Source: CAMCXE01 sp041179125 (lineage in GTDB: Bacteria; Pseudomonadota; Gammaproteobacteria; Pseudomonadales; Cellvibrionaceae). Taken from it: a stretch of DNA of 21,932 nt. The stretch covers positions 1 through 21,932 of the forward strand of contig JBEGTZ010000169.1 in the NCBI GenBank assembly GCA_041179125.1, read 5' to 3'. Position 1 is the first letter of the stretch. The number at the start of each line of letters is the position of its first letter. Under the pieces are notes generated by a model. The model worked only from the letters and a program-made list of their open reading frames with translations, was not told where the DNA came from and did no database searches. The translations under genes were made by a program, and so were the position numbers. Shown piece after piece: positions 8,522 to 16,383 of the stretch.

Positions 8522-10684
8522 ATGCCCATCACACGCTACACCACCACCGCTGGTATTCAGGTCAGCCGCAGCATCGAAGCCGTCTGTTACGACACCTTCG
8601 TGGATCAGCTCGCCCGGCAGCTGGACAGCCAATTAGGCTGTTTATTGTCCTCCAGCTACGAATACCCCAACCGCTACAAGCGCTGGGATATGGGTTTTGT
8701 AAACCCCATGCTGCGCATCACCAGCCGGGCGGATTGTGTGTGGATTGAAGCGTTAAATGCACGCGGCCACGTGATGTTGCCGTTCTTAGCCGAACAGGTA
8801 AAAAGTGCGCCCTTTGTGGCCGCACACAGCCTCACAACCTCCCGTTTTGATCTCACCATCAAACCCAGCACTGAAGCATTTACCGAAGAAGACCGCAGCC
8901 GCCAGCCCTCGGTGTTCAGCGTGTTGCGCCTGCTGCGCGACCTGCTGTTTAGCAGCGAAGACGCACACCTGGGCCTGTACGGCGCACTGGGGTACGACCT
9001 CGCCTTCCAATTTGAAAAAATCGATTTTGTACTGCCGCGTGCGGATGACCAGCGCGACATGGTGTTATTCCTACCGGACAGCATTTTTATCCGCGACCAC
9101 GAGCGCCAAGAAGCCTTTGTTTACCACTACGAATTCAGCCTGAACGGTCAAATCACCGAAGGCCTAGCCCGCACCGGTGAGCACACGCCCTACGTACCCG
9201 CACAACAGGCCCCCCGCGACTGCGACCATTTGCCCGGCGAATACGCAGCCTTGGTGAACACCGCCAAAGAATACTTCGCACGCGGCGACTTGTTTGAAGT
9301 GGTGCCGGGGCAAACCTTCTATTTGCCCTGCACCGACGCCCCAAGCGCCGTGTTTATCCGCCTCAAACACACCAACCCCTCGCCCTACGGTTTTATTATG
9401 AACCTAGGCCAAAGCGAGTATTTAGTCGGCGCCTCGCCGGAAATGTTTGTGCGCGTGACGGACCGCTTAGTGGAAACCTGCCCCATCTCCGGCACCATTC
9501 CACGCGGCACCGATGCCATCAGCGATGCCGATCAGATCCGCACCCTGCTCAATTCCGACAAAGACCACAACGAACTCACCATGTGTACCGATGTGGACCG
9601 CAACGATAAATCCCGCATCTGTGTGCCCGGCTCCATTGAAGTGATCGGGCGGCGGCAAATTGAACTCTACTCGCGCCTGATCCACACCGTAGACCATGTG
9701 CGCGGCACCTTGCGCGAAGGCTACGACGCCCTGGACGCCTTTTTAAGCCACACCTGGGCCGTCACCGTCACCGGTGCGCCCAAGTTCGGCGCCATGTGCT
9801 TTTTGGAATCCCACGAACACAGCGCCCGCCGCTGGTACGGCGGCGCCGTGGGGAAAATCGGCTTTAACGGCGACATCAACACCGGCCTCACCCTGCGCAC
9901 CATCCGCATAGCAAACGGCATTGCCGAAGTGCGCGCCGGTGCCACTTTGCTGAGTGATTCCATCCCCGAGGCAGAAGAAGAAGAAACCCGCGTTAAAGCC
10001 TCCGCCCAGCTGCGCGCCCTCAAAGGCCACAGCCAAACCTCCGCACAAGAAAGCGCCAGCCTATTGCAACAAGGCCTGGGTAAAAGTGTGTTGTTAATCG
10101 ACCACCAAGACAGTTTTGTTCACACCCTGGCGGATTACTTCCGCCAAACCGGCGCAGCTGTCACCACCTTGCGGTACGGTTTTGACGAGGCGCGCCTGGA
10201 CACACTCAAACCGGATCTGGTGGTGCTCTCCCCCGGCCCAGGCCGCCCGCAGGACTTCGCCCTCAGCCGCACCATCGGCCAGCTCATCCAGCGCAACATC
10301 CCCATTTTTGGCGTGTGTTTGGGGCTGCAAGGTTTGGTGGAGTATTTCGGCGGGCAATTGGGTGTGCTGGACATTCCACAGCATGGCCGCCCCTCAAACA
10401 TCCACGTATTAACCCCCAACCAAGGGATTTTTAAAGGCTTGGAATTCAACCAAATTCAAGTGGGCCGCTACCATTCTTTATACGCACTGGAGGAGGTGTT
10501 ACCGGCTGAATTGGCCGTTACCGCCATCACCGACGACCACATCATCATGGCCATCCAACACAAAACCCTGCCCATAGCCGCCGTGCAATTCCACCCGGAA
10601 TCCATCATGACGTTTAAGAATAAAGTGGGGATTACGCTGGTGAATAATGCGTATGGGTTGATTGGCTGCAACGATTCAGCGTAA
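8522..10684 (+). CDS. trpE(G): Anthranilate synthase, fused TrpE-TrpG
   Basis: This cytosolic enzyme makes anthranilate from chorismate and glutamine, the first committed step of tryptophan synthesis. The 720 residues hold a TrpE part (about 1-505) and a glutamine amidotransferase part (about 520-720). Visible TrpE signatures are SSSYEYPNRYKRWDMGF near the N terminus (putative feedback site region), PISGTIPRG, DHNELTMCTDVDRND and TVTGAPK (417-421). The amidotransferase has nucleophile Cys599 in FGVCLGLQ and the His691/Glu693 pair in QFHPES, so it looks active. Sequence and fusion order match the rhizobial/Azospirillum TrpE(G) class rather than the usual split gammaproteobacterial TrpE and TrpG. 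ATG 8522 has only a weak GA-rich site upstream. No Trp-codon leader peptide is seen in the gap before it. The rest of the trp pathway is not in the window. Confidence 0.92.
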   Translation: MPITRYTTTAGIQVSRSIEAVCYDTFVDQLARQLDSQLGCLLSSSYEYPNRYKRWDMGFVNPMLRITSRADCVWIEALNARGHVMLPFLAEQVKSAPFVAAHSLTTSRFDLTIKPSTEAFTEEDRSRQPSVFSVLRLLRDLLFSSEDAHLGLYGALGYDLAFQFEKIDFVLPRADDQRDMVLFLPDSIFIRDHERQEAFVYHYEFSLNGQITEGLARTGEHTPYVPAQQAPRDCDHLPGEYAALVNTAKEYFARGDLFEVVPGQTFYLPCTDAPSAVFIRLKHTNPSPYGFIMNLGQSEYLVGASPEMFVRVTDRLVETCPISGTIPRGTDAISDADQIRTLLNSDKDHNELTMCTDVDRNDKSRICVPGSIEVIGRRQIELYSRLIHTVDHVRGTLREGYDALDAFLSHTWAVTVTGAPKFGAMCFLESHEHSARRWYGGAVGKIGFNGDINTGLTLRTIRIANGIAEVRAGATLLSDSIPEAEEEETRVKASAQLRALKGHSQTSAQESASLLQQGLGKSVLLIDHQDSFVHTLADYFRQTGAAVTTLRYGFDEARLDTLKPDLVVLSPGPGRPQDFALSRTIGQLIQRNIPIFGVCLGLQGLVEYFGGQLGVLDIPQHGRPSNIHVLTPNQGIFKGLEFNQIQVGRYHSLYALEEVLPAELAVTAITDDHIIMAIQHKTLPIAAVQFHPESIMTFKNKVGITLVNNAYGLIGCNDSA

Positions 10685-10725
10685 ACCCTGGCACATCGAA
10701 CGTCCGCACCATTTCAACACGTAGG

Positions 10726-10743
10726 GGCGCGATTCATCGCGCC
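10726..10743. repeat. REP-like palindrome, second copy
   Basis: ggcgcgat (10726-10733) and atcgcgcc (10736-10743) flank a two-base centre. With its gtagggg lead it is a sibling of the palindrome at 8347. It lies between the convergent trpE(G) and thioesterase genes and could help end both transcripts, although no T run follows directly. Confidence 0.5.
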
Positions 10744-10754
10744 TGGGTTACTTT

Positions 10755-10774
10755 TCAACTGAGGTTTTTAGGTT
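10755..10774 (+). repeat. Dispersed 20-bp element, copy 3
   Basis: Exact tcaactgaggtttttaggtt, located just past the 3' end of the minus-strand thioesterase gene. With the exact inverted copy at 11199-11218 it brackets that gene. Confidence 0.8.
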
Positions 10775-10781
10775 TAATTGA

Positions 10782-11174
10782 CTAATCCTTAGGCACCGGG
10801 CGGGTGCGGCCAGAATCATCTATGGCGACGTACACAAACTCGCCCTCGGTGACTTTTTGCCGTTCGCTGTCGTAGTGTTTCACCCACACCTCCACCCGAG
10901 TTTTAATGGAGGAGCGCCCCACCTCTAACACAATGCAATAACAACTCACCGTAGCGCCCACCGGTACGGGCCGCAGAAAGGTCATACTGCCCACCGCCAC
11001 CGTGGTCACGCGGCCCTTAGCCTCCTCCCGCGCCACAATGGCCCCGGCCAAATCCATTTGCGCCATCAACCAACCGCCAAATACATCACCGTTAGAATTC
11101 GTATCTTTGGGCATTACCAAGGTTTGTAACGCCAATTGCCCTGCGGGCGAGGGGGTTTCATCAATTGCACTCAT
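10782..11174 (-). CDS. yciA: Acyl-CoA thioesterase, YciA-like hotdog protein
   Basis: A 130-residue single-hotdog thioesterase that hydrolyses acyl-CoA to the free acid and CoA in the cytosol. The family signature NSNGDVFGGWLMAQMD occupies 26-41, with Asp41 at the place of the catalytic acid. VAVGSMTFLRPVPVGATVSCYC is the typical central strand pair. The length equals that of YciA. On the minus strand GCAGGAG sits about six bases before the ATG (11172-11174), which supports the start. The gene stands alone between convergent trpE(G) and divergent pstS. Perfect inverted copies of the dispersed 20-bp element lie on both sides; the upstream one is 24 bases from the start codon. Confidence 0.9.
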   Translation of the reverse strand: MSAIDETPSPAGQLALQTLVMPKDTNSNGDVFGGWLMAQMDLAGAIVAREEAKGRVTTVAVGSMTFLRPVPVGATVSCYCIVLEVGRSSIKTRVEVWVKHYDSERQKVTEGEFVYVAIDDSGRTRPVPKD

Positions 11175-11198
11175 GGCAGCTCCTGCGGGTGTTGGTTG

Positions 11199-11218
11199 AA
11201 CCTAAAAACCTCAGTTGA
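11199..11218 (-). repeat. Dispersed 20-bp element, copy 4 (inverted)
   Basis: Exact reverse complement of tcaactgaggtttttaggtt. Relative to the thioesterase gene it is in the sense orientation and 24 bases upstream of the ATG, so it would lie in the 5' untranslated region or promoter. Confidence 0.8.
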
Positions 11219-11562
11219 ATCACCCAAGTCTGCGCAACCCCTTGGCACGTCTAGCAAAAGTGAAAAATTTGAACAACCAATAAGGTTGCCCTGCATTTTT
11301 AACTTTCACTATCCGCATCAATCGCTTACACAGCTTTTGGGCGCTTAACTGAGGTTTCTAGGTTAAACCTAGAAATATCGCCTATCCGAACCAATGGTTA
11401 GCGGCCTTTGGGCGCTCAACGGGTTCAAACAGCCGACTCACTATAGCAGCGCCATGCTGCGCTGCAAAAGTTTAATAATGATGACCGTCACAGCATTATT
11501 TTGCAGCACTGATAAACCTGATCAAATCCAGACTAAAAATTAACCCCACTCCCCACTCATGG
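11219..11562. other. Divergent intergenic region with several hairpins
   Basis: No gene is seen between the thioesterase and the pst promoter. The region holds an interrupted inverted repeat agtgaaa/tttcact (11259-11310) with an inner caacc/ggttg stem, the variant dispersed element at 11345, the exact 13-mer cgactcactatag (11434-11446), a hairpin gcagcgc/gcgctgc (11446-11465), and a second overlapping stem joining gctgcaaa...aataatg (11461-11480) to cattattttgcagc (11494-11507). Confidence 0.5.
11345..11375 (+). repeat. Dispersed element variant followed by its own mirror
   Basis: ttaactgaggtttctaggtt differs from the main element at two bases (second position and the t-to-c at position 13). 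It runs straight into aaacctagaaa, giving a near-perfect stem tttctaggtt/aacctagaaa (11355-11375) with a one-base centre. The tttctaggtt variant is the same unit that is tandemly expanded at 17322. Confidence 0.65.
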
Positions 11563-11596
11563 CTGCAATAAAAATGTCACAATACACCACTAGCAT
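11563..11596 (+). promoter_or_regulatory. Pho box and -10 of the pst operon promoter
   Basis: ctgcaataaaaatgtcac (11563-11580) matches the E. coli PhoB box CTGTCATAWAWCTGTCAY at 15 of 18 positions, in the right two-half-site layout. tagcat at 11591-11596 fits a -10 hexamer (4 of 6) ten bases later, the spacing used where PhoB replaces -35 contacts. This predicts a transcript starting near 11603 and induction by phosphate starvation. Confidence 0.65.
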
Positions 11597-11649
11597 GGGT
11601 ATTTGGGCGTAGGTACGCCTTCCGTTAACCACCATTTTGGGGATTTATT

Positions 11650-12693
11650 GTGAAAAAACTGCTGACTGCTCTTGTGTGTGCTTCTAGTATCACCGTTATC
11701 GCACCCGCCGCTCTGGCTGCCCGTGACAACATTTCTGCGGTGGGTTCATCCACTGTGTTTCCGTTTGCCAAAGTTGTATCTGAGCGCTTCGGCCGTAAGG
11801 GTAATTTCAAAGCTCCAAAAATCGAACCTACCGGTACTGGCGGTGGTTTTAAAGAATTTTGTAAAGGCGTGGGCGTTGAATTCCCCGATATCGCCAACGC
11901 ATCGCGCCGCATTAAGCAATCTGAATACGATGCCTGCCAAGCCGCTGGCGTGAAAGACATTGTTGAAATCAAAATCGGCTTCGACGGTATTGTGCTGTCC
12001 AACAGCAAAAAAGCAGCGCAGCTTGATTTGACCACCAAAGATATTTACTTGGCACTAGCCAAAAGCGTCCCCGATCCAAAAGGTGGCGAAAAACTCATTC
12101 CTAACCCCTATAAAACCTGGAAAGACGTGAACGCCGCGCTGCCCGCCACACCAATTAGCGTCATGGGCCCACCGCCCACCTCCGGCACCCGCGATGCGTT
12201 TGTTGAGTTGGTAATGGAATCAGGTTGCAACACCTATCCATTCCTTAAAGCCATCAAAGACACCCAAAAAGCAGATTACCAAGCGGCCTGTGGCGGCATC
12301 CGTGAAGACGGCGCTTACATCGAAGCGGGTGAAAACGACAACCTCATCGTGCGCAAACTGGAAGAAAACGTAAATGCTTTAGGCATCTTCGGTTTTAGCT
12401 TCCTTGAGCAAAACGCTGACAAAGTACAGGGTTCAAAAATCGGCGGTAAAGCACCTGCGTTTGAAGCCATTGCCGATGGCAGCTACGTGGTGTCCCGTCC
12501 ACTGTATATCTACGTTAAAAAACAACACGTTGACGTAGTTCCTGGCATGAAAGAATTCATCGCTGAATTCGTAAGTGAAGCCGCTTGGGGTGATGACGGT
12601 TACTTGTCTGAAAAAGGCCTGATCCCACTGCCTAAGAAAGATCGCGCTGCGGCTGCCGCTGCTGCCATCAAATTGGAATTGATGAAGCTGTAG
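11650..12693 (+). CDS. pstS: Phosphate ABC transporter periplasmic binding protein
   Basis: PstS captures inorganic phosphate in the periplasm and hands it to PstCA. The 347-residue precursor has a Sec signal (MKKLLTALVCASSITVIAPAALAA) with likely cleavage after residue 23 or 24. Phosphate-ligand motifs are visible: AVGSSTVFPFAK, TGTGGGFKEFC, ASRRIK and PTSGTRDAFVEL. The start is GTG 11650, with GGGGA at 11639-11643 six bases upstream. It is the first gene of the operon, behind a Pho box. A terminator-like hairpin follows it, which should give more pstS transcript than transcript of the membrane components, as suits a binding protein needed in excess. Confidence 0.93.
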   Translation: MKKLLTALVCASSITVIAPAALAARDNISAVGSSTVFPFAKVVSERFGRKGNFKAPKIEPTGTGGGFKEFCKGVGVEFPDIANASRRIKQSEYDACQAAGVKDIVEIKIGFDGIVLSNSKKAAQLDLTTKDIYLALAKSVPDPKGGEKLIPNPYKTWKDVNAALPATPISVMGPPPTSGTRDAFVELVMESGCNTYPFLKAIKDTQKADYQAACGGIREDGAYIEAGENDNLIVRKLEENVNALGIFGFSFLEQNADKVQGSKIGGKAPAFEAIADGSYVVSRPLYIYVKKQHVDVVPGMKEFIAEFVSEAAWGDDGYLSEKGLIPLPKKDRAAAAAAAIKLELMKL

Positions 12694-12710
12694 TCCTCGC
12701 CTTAAGTGTT

Positions 12711-12749
12711 AACCACAAGCTCAGCCCGCTGGGCTTGTGGGTTTTGTTT
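12711..12749 (+). terminator. Terminator-like hairpin between pstS and pstC
   Basis: ccacaagctcagc (12713-12725) pairs with gctgggcttgtgg (12728-12740) over 13 bp with one G-T wobble, followed by gttttgttt. It probably ends a share of transcripts after pstS and lets the rest read through into pstC. Confidence 0.75.
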
Positions 12750-12774
12750 GCCCTCCTAAAATAAAGCGGTTTTT

Positions 12775-14178
12775 ATGAATTCAGCCTCCCTTCTAATCAT
12801 CCTTGTGCTCGTGGGCCTTGGCGCCTTTATGTTGGGGCGCGGTAGGTCGCTGGCCTTGGTAAAACAGGCCGACGGCTCCCTCGGCAAGCTCAACTCCCTA
12901 CCTTTTTACTACGGCGCACTCACCGCCCTCTGGTGCTTAATCCCCAGTATGCTTCTGGTGCTGGTGTGGAACCTGTTTAGCGGCACCCTGATTGAACACC
13001 TGGTGCTAAAGCCGCTGCCCGCCGCCATCATTGGCGAGCAGGGTGAGCGCAGCGATTTAATTTATAACCAAGTTTTAAACCTGGCGGCGGGCCATATCAA
13101 CACCAGCCAAACCGACCCAGCCTTGATGGAAGCGGTAAGCCATCTTCAAGAATTACAAACCACCAACAATTGGGCCATGACGGTCTCCTGCCTGTGTTTG
13201 GGTATGTTCTCGGCTCTATTCCTTTGGCTGCGTATTGCGCCCCATTTTAAAGCCCGCGCTCAGGTTGAAGTCATTTTTCGCTGGGGGCTGCTCACCTGTG
13301 CCAGCCTTGCGGTACTTACCACCGTGGGGATTGTTCTTTCGGTGCTGTTTGAATCCTTGCGCTTTTTTAACCATGTTCCGGTATTTAGCTTTCTGTTTGG
13401 CTTGGAGTGGAGCCCACAGATGGCCATGCGGGCAGACCAAGCGGGCAGTTCGGGCAGCTTTGGCGCCGTACCTTTATTTGCAGGCACACTTCTCATTGCG
13501 TCCATAGCGTTAATTGTTGCGGTGCCCACCGGCTTGATGTCGGCCATTTATCTTTCCGAATACGCCAGCCGCCGTATGCGCGACATCATCAAACCCGCGC
13601 TAGAAATTTTGGCCGGTGTCCCTACGGTGGTTTATGGCTTCTTCGCTGCACTCACCGTGGCCCCTGTCATCCGCGATTTAGGGTTGGATTTGGGGCTGGA
13701 TCAGTGGATAGCTATCAGCTCCGAGAGCGCCCTGGCCGCAGGCTTAGTGATGGGCGTGATGATTATTCCTTTTGTCTCCTCACTCTCCGATGACGTTATC
13801 AACGCCGTGCCACAAACCCTACGTGATGGCGCGCTGGGCTTAGGTTCAACCCGCTCGGAGGTCATCAAACAAGTAGTGCTGCCCGCCGCGCTGCCCGGCA
13901 TTGTAGGCTCCGTGTTATTGGCCGCATCGCGCGCCATTGGCGAAACCATGATTGTGGTCATGGCCGCAGGTATGGCCGCCAACCTAACCGCCAACCCATT
14001 CGACGCCGTAACCACCGTTACCGTGCAAATTGTCACCCTGTTGGTGGGCGACCAAGAATTCGACAGCCCCAAAACCCTCGCCGCATTTGCCCTAGGTTTA
14101 GTGCTGTTTGTTGTCACCCTATGCCTGAACTATTTCGCGCTGTACATCGTGCGCAAATACCGAGAACAGTATGAATAA
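12775..14178 (+). CDS. pstC: Phosphate ABC transporter permease PstC (long form)
   Basis: One of the two inner-membrane channel subunits of the Pst importer. The C-terminal half has several transmembrane segments and the EAA-type loop RDGALGLGSTRSEVIKQVVLPAALPG, followed by ASRAIGETMIVV, as in PstC. At 467 residues it is about 150 longer than the E. coli protein. The extra N-terminal part contains transmembrane segments at about 5-20, 47-66 and 129-149 and a soluble stretch between the last two, matching the extended PstC class (DUF3708-like, from memory). The gene follows the pstS hairpin, and its last eight bases overlap pstA, so translation is probably coupled. Confidence 0.9.
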   Translation: MNSASLLIILVLVGLGAFMLGRGRSLALVKQADGSLGKLNSLPFYYGALTALWCLIPSMLLVLVWNLFSGTLIEHLVLKPLPAAIIGEQGERSDLIYNQVLNLAAGHINTSQTDPALMEAVSHLQELQTTNNWAMTVSCLCLGMFSALFLWLRIAPHFKARAQVEVIFRWGLLTCASLAVLTTVGIVLSVLFESLRFFNHVPVFSFLFGLEWSPQMAMRADQAGSSGSFGAVPLFAGTLLIASIALIVAVPTGLMSAIYLSEYASRRMRDIIKPALEILAGVPTVVYGFFAALTVAPVIRDLGLDLGLDQWIAISSESALAAGLVMGVMIIPFVSSLSDDVINAVPQTLRDGALGLGSTRSEVIKQVVLPAALPGIVGSVLLAASRAIGETMIVVMAAGMAANLTANPFDAVTTVTVQIVTLLVGDQEFDSPKTLAAFALGLVLFVVTLCLNYFALYIVRKYREQYE

Positions 14179-15448
14179 TCCAACCAAACAGGCCCAATTA
14201 GTGGCCAATAGCCTTGCCAAACGCTACCGCTCAGAGAAGATCTTCCGCGCGCTGGGTGTAGTCTCCATCGCCGTCGGCATCGTGGCTTTGTGCAGCCTTT
14301 TTATCGGCATCATTAGCGGTGGGTTATCCGGTTTTACACAAACCAAAATCCACCTACAGGTGGTGCTGGATGCAAACGAGCTAAGCATTAACGACCCGCG
14401 CGACGCCGGCCAAATTAAAGCCGCCGACTTCCAACCGCTGGTACGCAAAGCCTTAGCGGAGCGCTTCCCTGATGTGGACGGACGCGAAGACAAGCGCGCG
14501 CTAAATGCCTTATTAAGCGTAGGCGCAGCCGCCGAAGTGCAGGCCAAAGTACTGGCCAACCCCGCACTGCTGGGCAGCACCTTAGCGCTTTGGGTAACGG
14601 CTGATGACGATGTAGATACCTACCATAAAAGCAGCGCCAGCCATAAATTCGTTGACCGTTTAAAAGAAAAGCAAATTACCTGGATCAACGAATTAATCGC
14701 CAAGGGTGAGTTAGAGCGCCAATTTAACTCGACGTTCTTCACCTCAGGGGACTCAGCCGAGCCGGAAATGGCGGGTATTTTTGGCACGCTGCTGGGCAGT
14801 ATTTTTACACTGTCGGTCACTATCACGCTGGCCTTTCCTATCGGCGTGGCCGCTGCGATTTATCTTGAAGAATACGCACCTCGCAATAACTTTACGGATT
14901 TTATCGAGGTGAACATCAACAACCTCGCCGCTGTGCCGTCAGTGATTTTCGGCCTTCTCGGCTTGGCTATTTTTATCAATATGTTCCACATGCCCCGCTC
15001 AATACCTTTAGTGGGCGGCTTGGTGCTCACACTCATCACACTGCCCACCATTATTATTTCCAGCCGTGCAGCCATTAAATCCGTACCGCCCAGCATCCGC
15101 GAAGCCGCCTTGGGCATTGGCGCCTCCAAAATGCAAATGATCTTGCACCACGTATTGCCCCTGGCCATGCCCGGTATGCTCACCGGCGCCATCATTGGCA
15201 TGGCACATGCTTTAGGTGAAACCGCCCCGCTGCTGATGATCGGCATGGTGGCATTTATTATGGATACCCCCACCAGCGTGATGTCCTCGGCCACGGTATT
15301 GCCGGTACAAATATTTCTTTGGTCCGACAGCCCAGAGCGCGGCTTTGTGGAAAAAACCTCCGCCGCAATTATGGTGCTGCTCGCCTTTTTGATCTGCATG
15401 AATACCCTAGCGGTCTGGCTGCGCAAGCGCCTTGAGCGCCGCTGGTAA
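14171..15448 (+). CDS. pstA: Phosphate ABC transporter permease PstA (long form)
   Basis: The second channel subunit. The coupling loop reads REAALGIGASKMQMILHHVLPLAMPG, followed by MAHALGETAPLLMIG, the PstA signature. At 425 residues it exceeds the E. coli protein by about 130. An N-terminal membrane segment (about 22-50) is followed by a roughly 150-residue, probably periplasmic, domain of the DUF3333 type before the six-helix permease domain begins near residue 205. ATG 14171 lies inside the end of pstC. pstB starts 15 bases after the stop. Confidence 0.9.
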   Translation: MNNPTKQAQLVANSLAKRYRSEKIFRALGVVSIAVGIVALCSLFIGIISGGLSGFTQTKIHLQVVLDANELSINDPRDAGQIKAADFQPLVRKALAERFPDVDGREDKRALNALLSVGAAAEVQAKVLANPALLGSTLALWVTADDDVDTYHKSSASHKFVDRLKEKQITWINELIAKGELERQFNSTFFTSGDSAEPEMAGIFGTLLGSIFTLSVTITLAFPIGVAAAIYLEEYAPRNNFTDFIEVNINNLAAVPSVIFGLLGLAIFINMFHMPRSIPLVGGLVLTLITLPTIIISSRAAIKSVPPSIREAALGIGASKMQMILHHVLPLAMPGMLTGAIIGMAHALGETAPLLMIGMVAFIMDTPTSVMSSATVLPVQIFLWSDSPERGFVEKTSAAIMVLLAFLICMNTLAVWLRKRLERRW

Positions 15449-15463
15449 CTTGAGGATAAACCT

Positions 15464-16366
15464 ATGACTGAAGTGCTTGATCCCCCAAACCGAACCGAAG
15501 TACCGGCGGTGCCCTCACCCAACGTGCAACGTCTATCAACCCAGAATGAGTTAAAACCCAAGATGAAAACCAAGCGCGAAGGCAGCACCGTAGGAAAACC
15601 CTTTGTTGACGCACCCAAAATATCCATGCGTGGTGTTGACGTTTTTTACGGCGCCAAACAAGCGGTTTTTGGTGTGGACTTGGATATTGCCAAGAACCAG
15701 GTTATCGCCATGATCGGCCCTTCAGGCTGCGGTAAATCAACCTTTTTGCGTTGTATCAACCGCATGAACGACACCATCGACAGCTGCCGCGTTGAAGGCA
15801 GTATTTGTTTAGAAGGTGAAGACATTTACGAATCCAAGTTAGACGTAGTGCCCCTGCGCGCACGCATCGGCATGGTGTTTCAAAAACCCAACCCCTTTCC
15901 CAAAAGCATTTTTGACAACGTAGCCTACGGCCCCAAAATCCACGGGCTTGTCAGCCGCAAAGCCGACTTAGAAGAAGTCGTCGAAACCAGCTTGCGCCGC
16001 GCAGGCCTATGGGAAGAAGTAAAAGACCGCCTTGATTCACCCGGCACAGGCCTTTCCGGCGGCCAACAGCAGCGTTTGTGTATTGCTCGCACTATTGCTG
16101 TAAGCCCTGAAGTTATACTGATGGACGAACCTTGCTCCGCGCTGGATCCCATCGCCACAGCAAAAATAGAAGAATTAATCGCCGAGTTGAGCCAGAACTT
16201 CACTATTGCCATAGTGACGCACTCCATGCAGCAAGCGGCTAGGGTTTCAGACCGCACCGCCTACTTCCATCTCGGTAAATTAATTGAAGTAAATGAAACA
16301 CAAAAAGTATTTACCAACCCCGATCACGAACTGACCGAAGCCTATATCACTGGCCGAATCGGCTAG
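15464..16366 (+). CDS. pstB: Phosphate ABC transporter ATP-binding protein PstB
   Basis: The cytosolic ATPase that powers PstCA and takes part in phosphate signalling through PhoU. Walker A is GPSGCGKST (Lys91), the signature is LSGGQQQR (197-204), Walker B is ILMDEP (Asp221, Glu222) and the switch His is in VTHSMQQAARVSD. The 300-residue length includes a hydrophilic extension of about 45 residues before the usual PstB start (KISMRGVDVFYG). GAGG shortly before ATG 15464 supports the long form, but an internal start cannot be excluded. Confidence 0.93.
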   Translation: MTEVLDPPNRTEVPAVPSPNVQRLSTQNELKPKMKTKREGSTVGKPFVDAPKISMRGVDVFYGAKQAVFGVDLDIAKNQVIAMIGPSGCGKSTFLRCINRMNDTIDSCRVEGSICLEGEDIYESKLDVVPLRARIGMVFQKPNPFPKSIFDNVAYGPKIHGLVSRKADLEEVVETSLRRAGLWEEVKDRLDSPGTGLSGGQQQRLCIARTIAVSPEVILMDEPCSALDPIATAKIEELIAELSQNFTIAIVTHSMQQAARVSDRTAYFHLGKLIEVNETQKVFTNPDHELTEAYITGRIG

Positions 16367-16383
16367 CACTGAGAACATAGCTC

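Noticed and set aside
8674..9084. 136-residue minus-strand ORF inside trpE(G)
   Set aside because: It is antisense to conserved TrpE coding sequence and lacks a start signal or recognisable domain.
14860..15627. 255-residue ORF on the minus strand across pstA and pstB
   Set aside because: It lies entirely antisense to two well-supported phosphate transport genes, has no ribosome site or recognisable motifs, and its composition (Ser/Arg/Ile rich) is that of a shadow frame.
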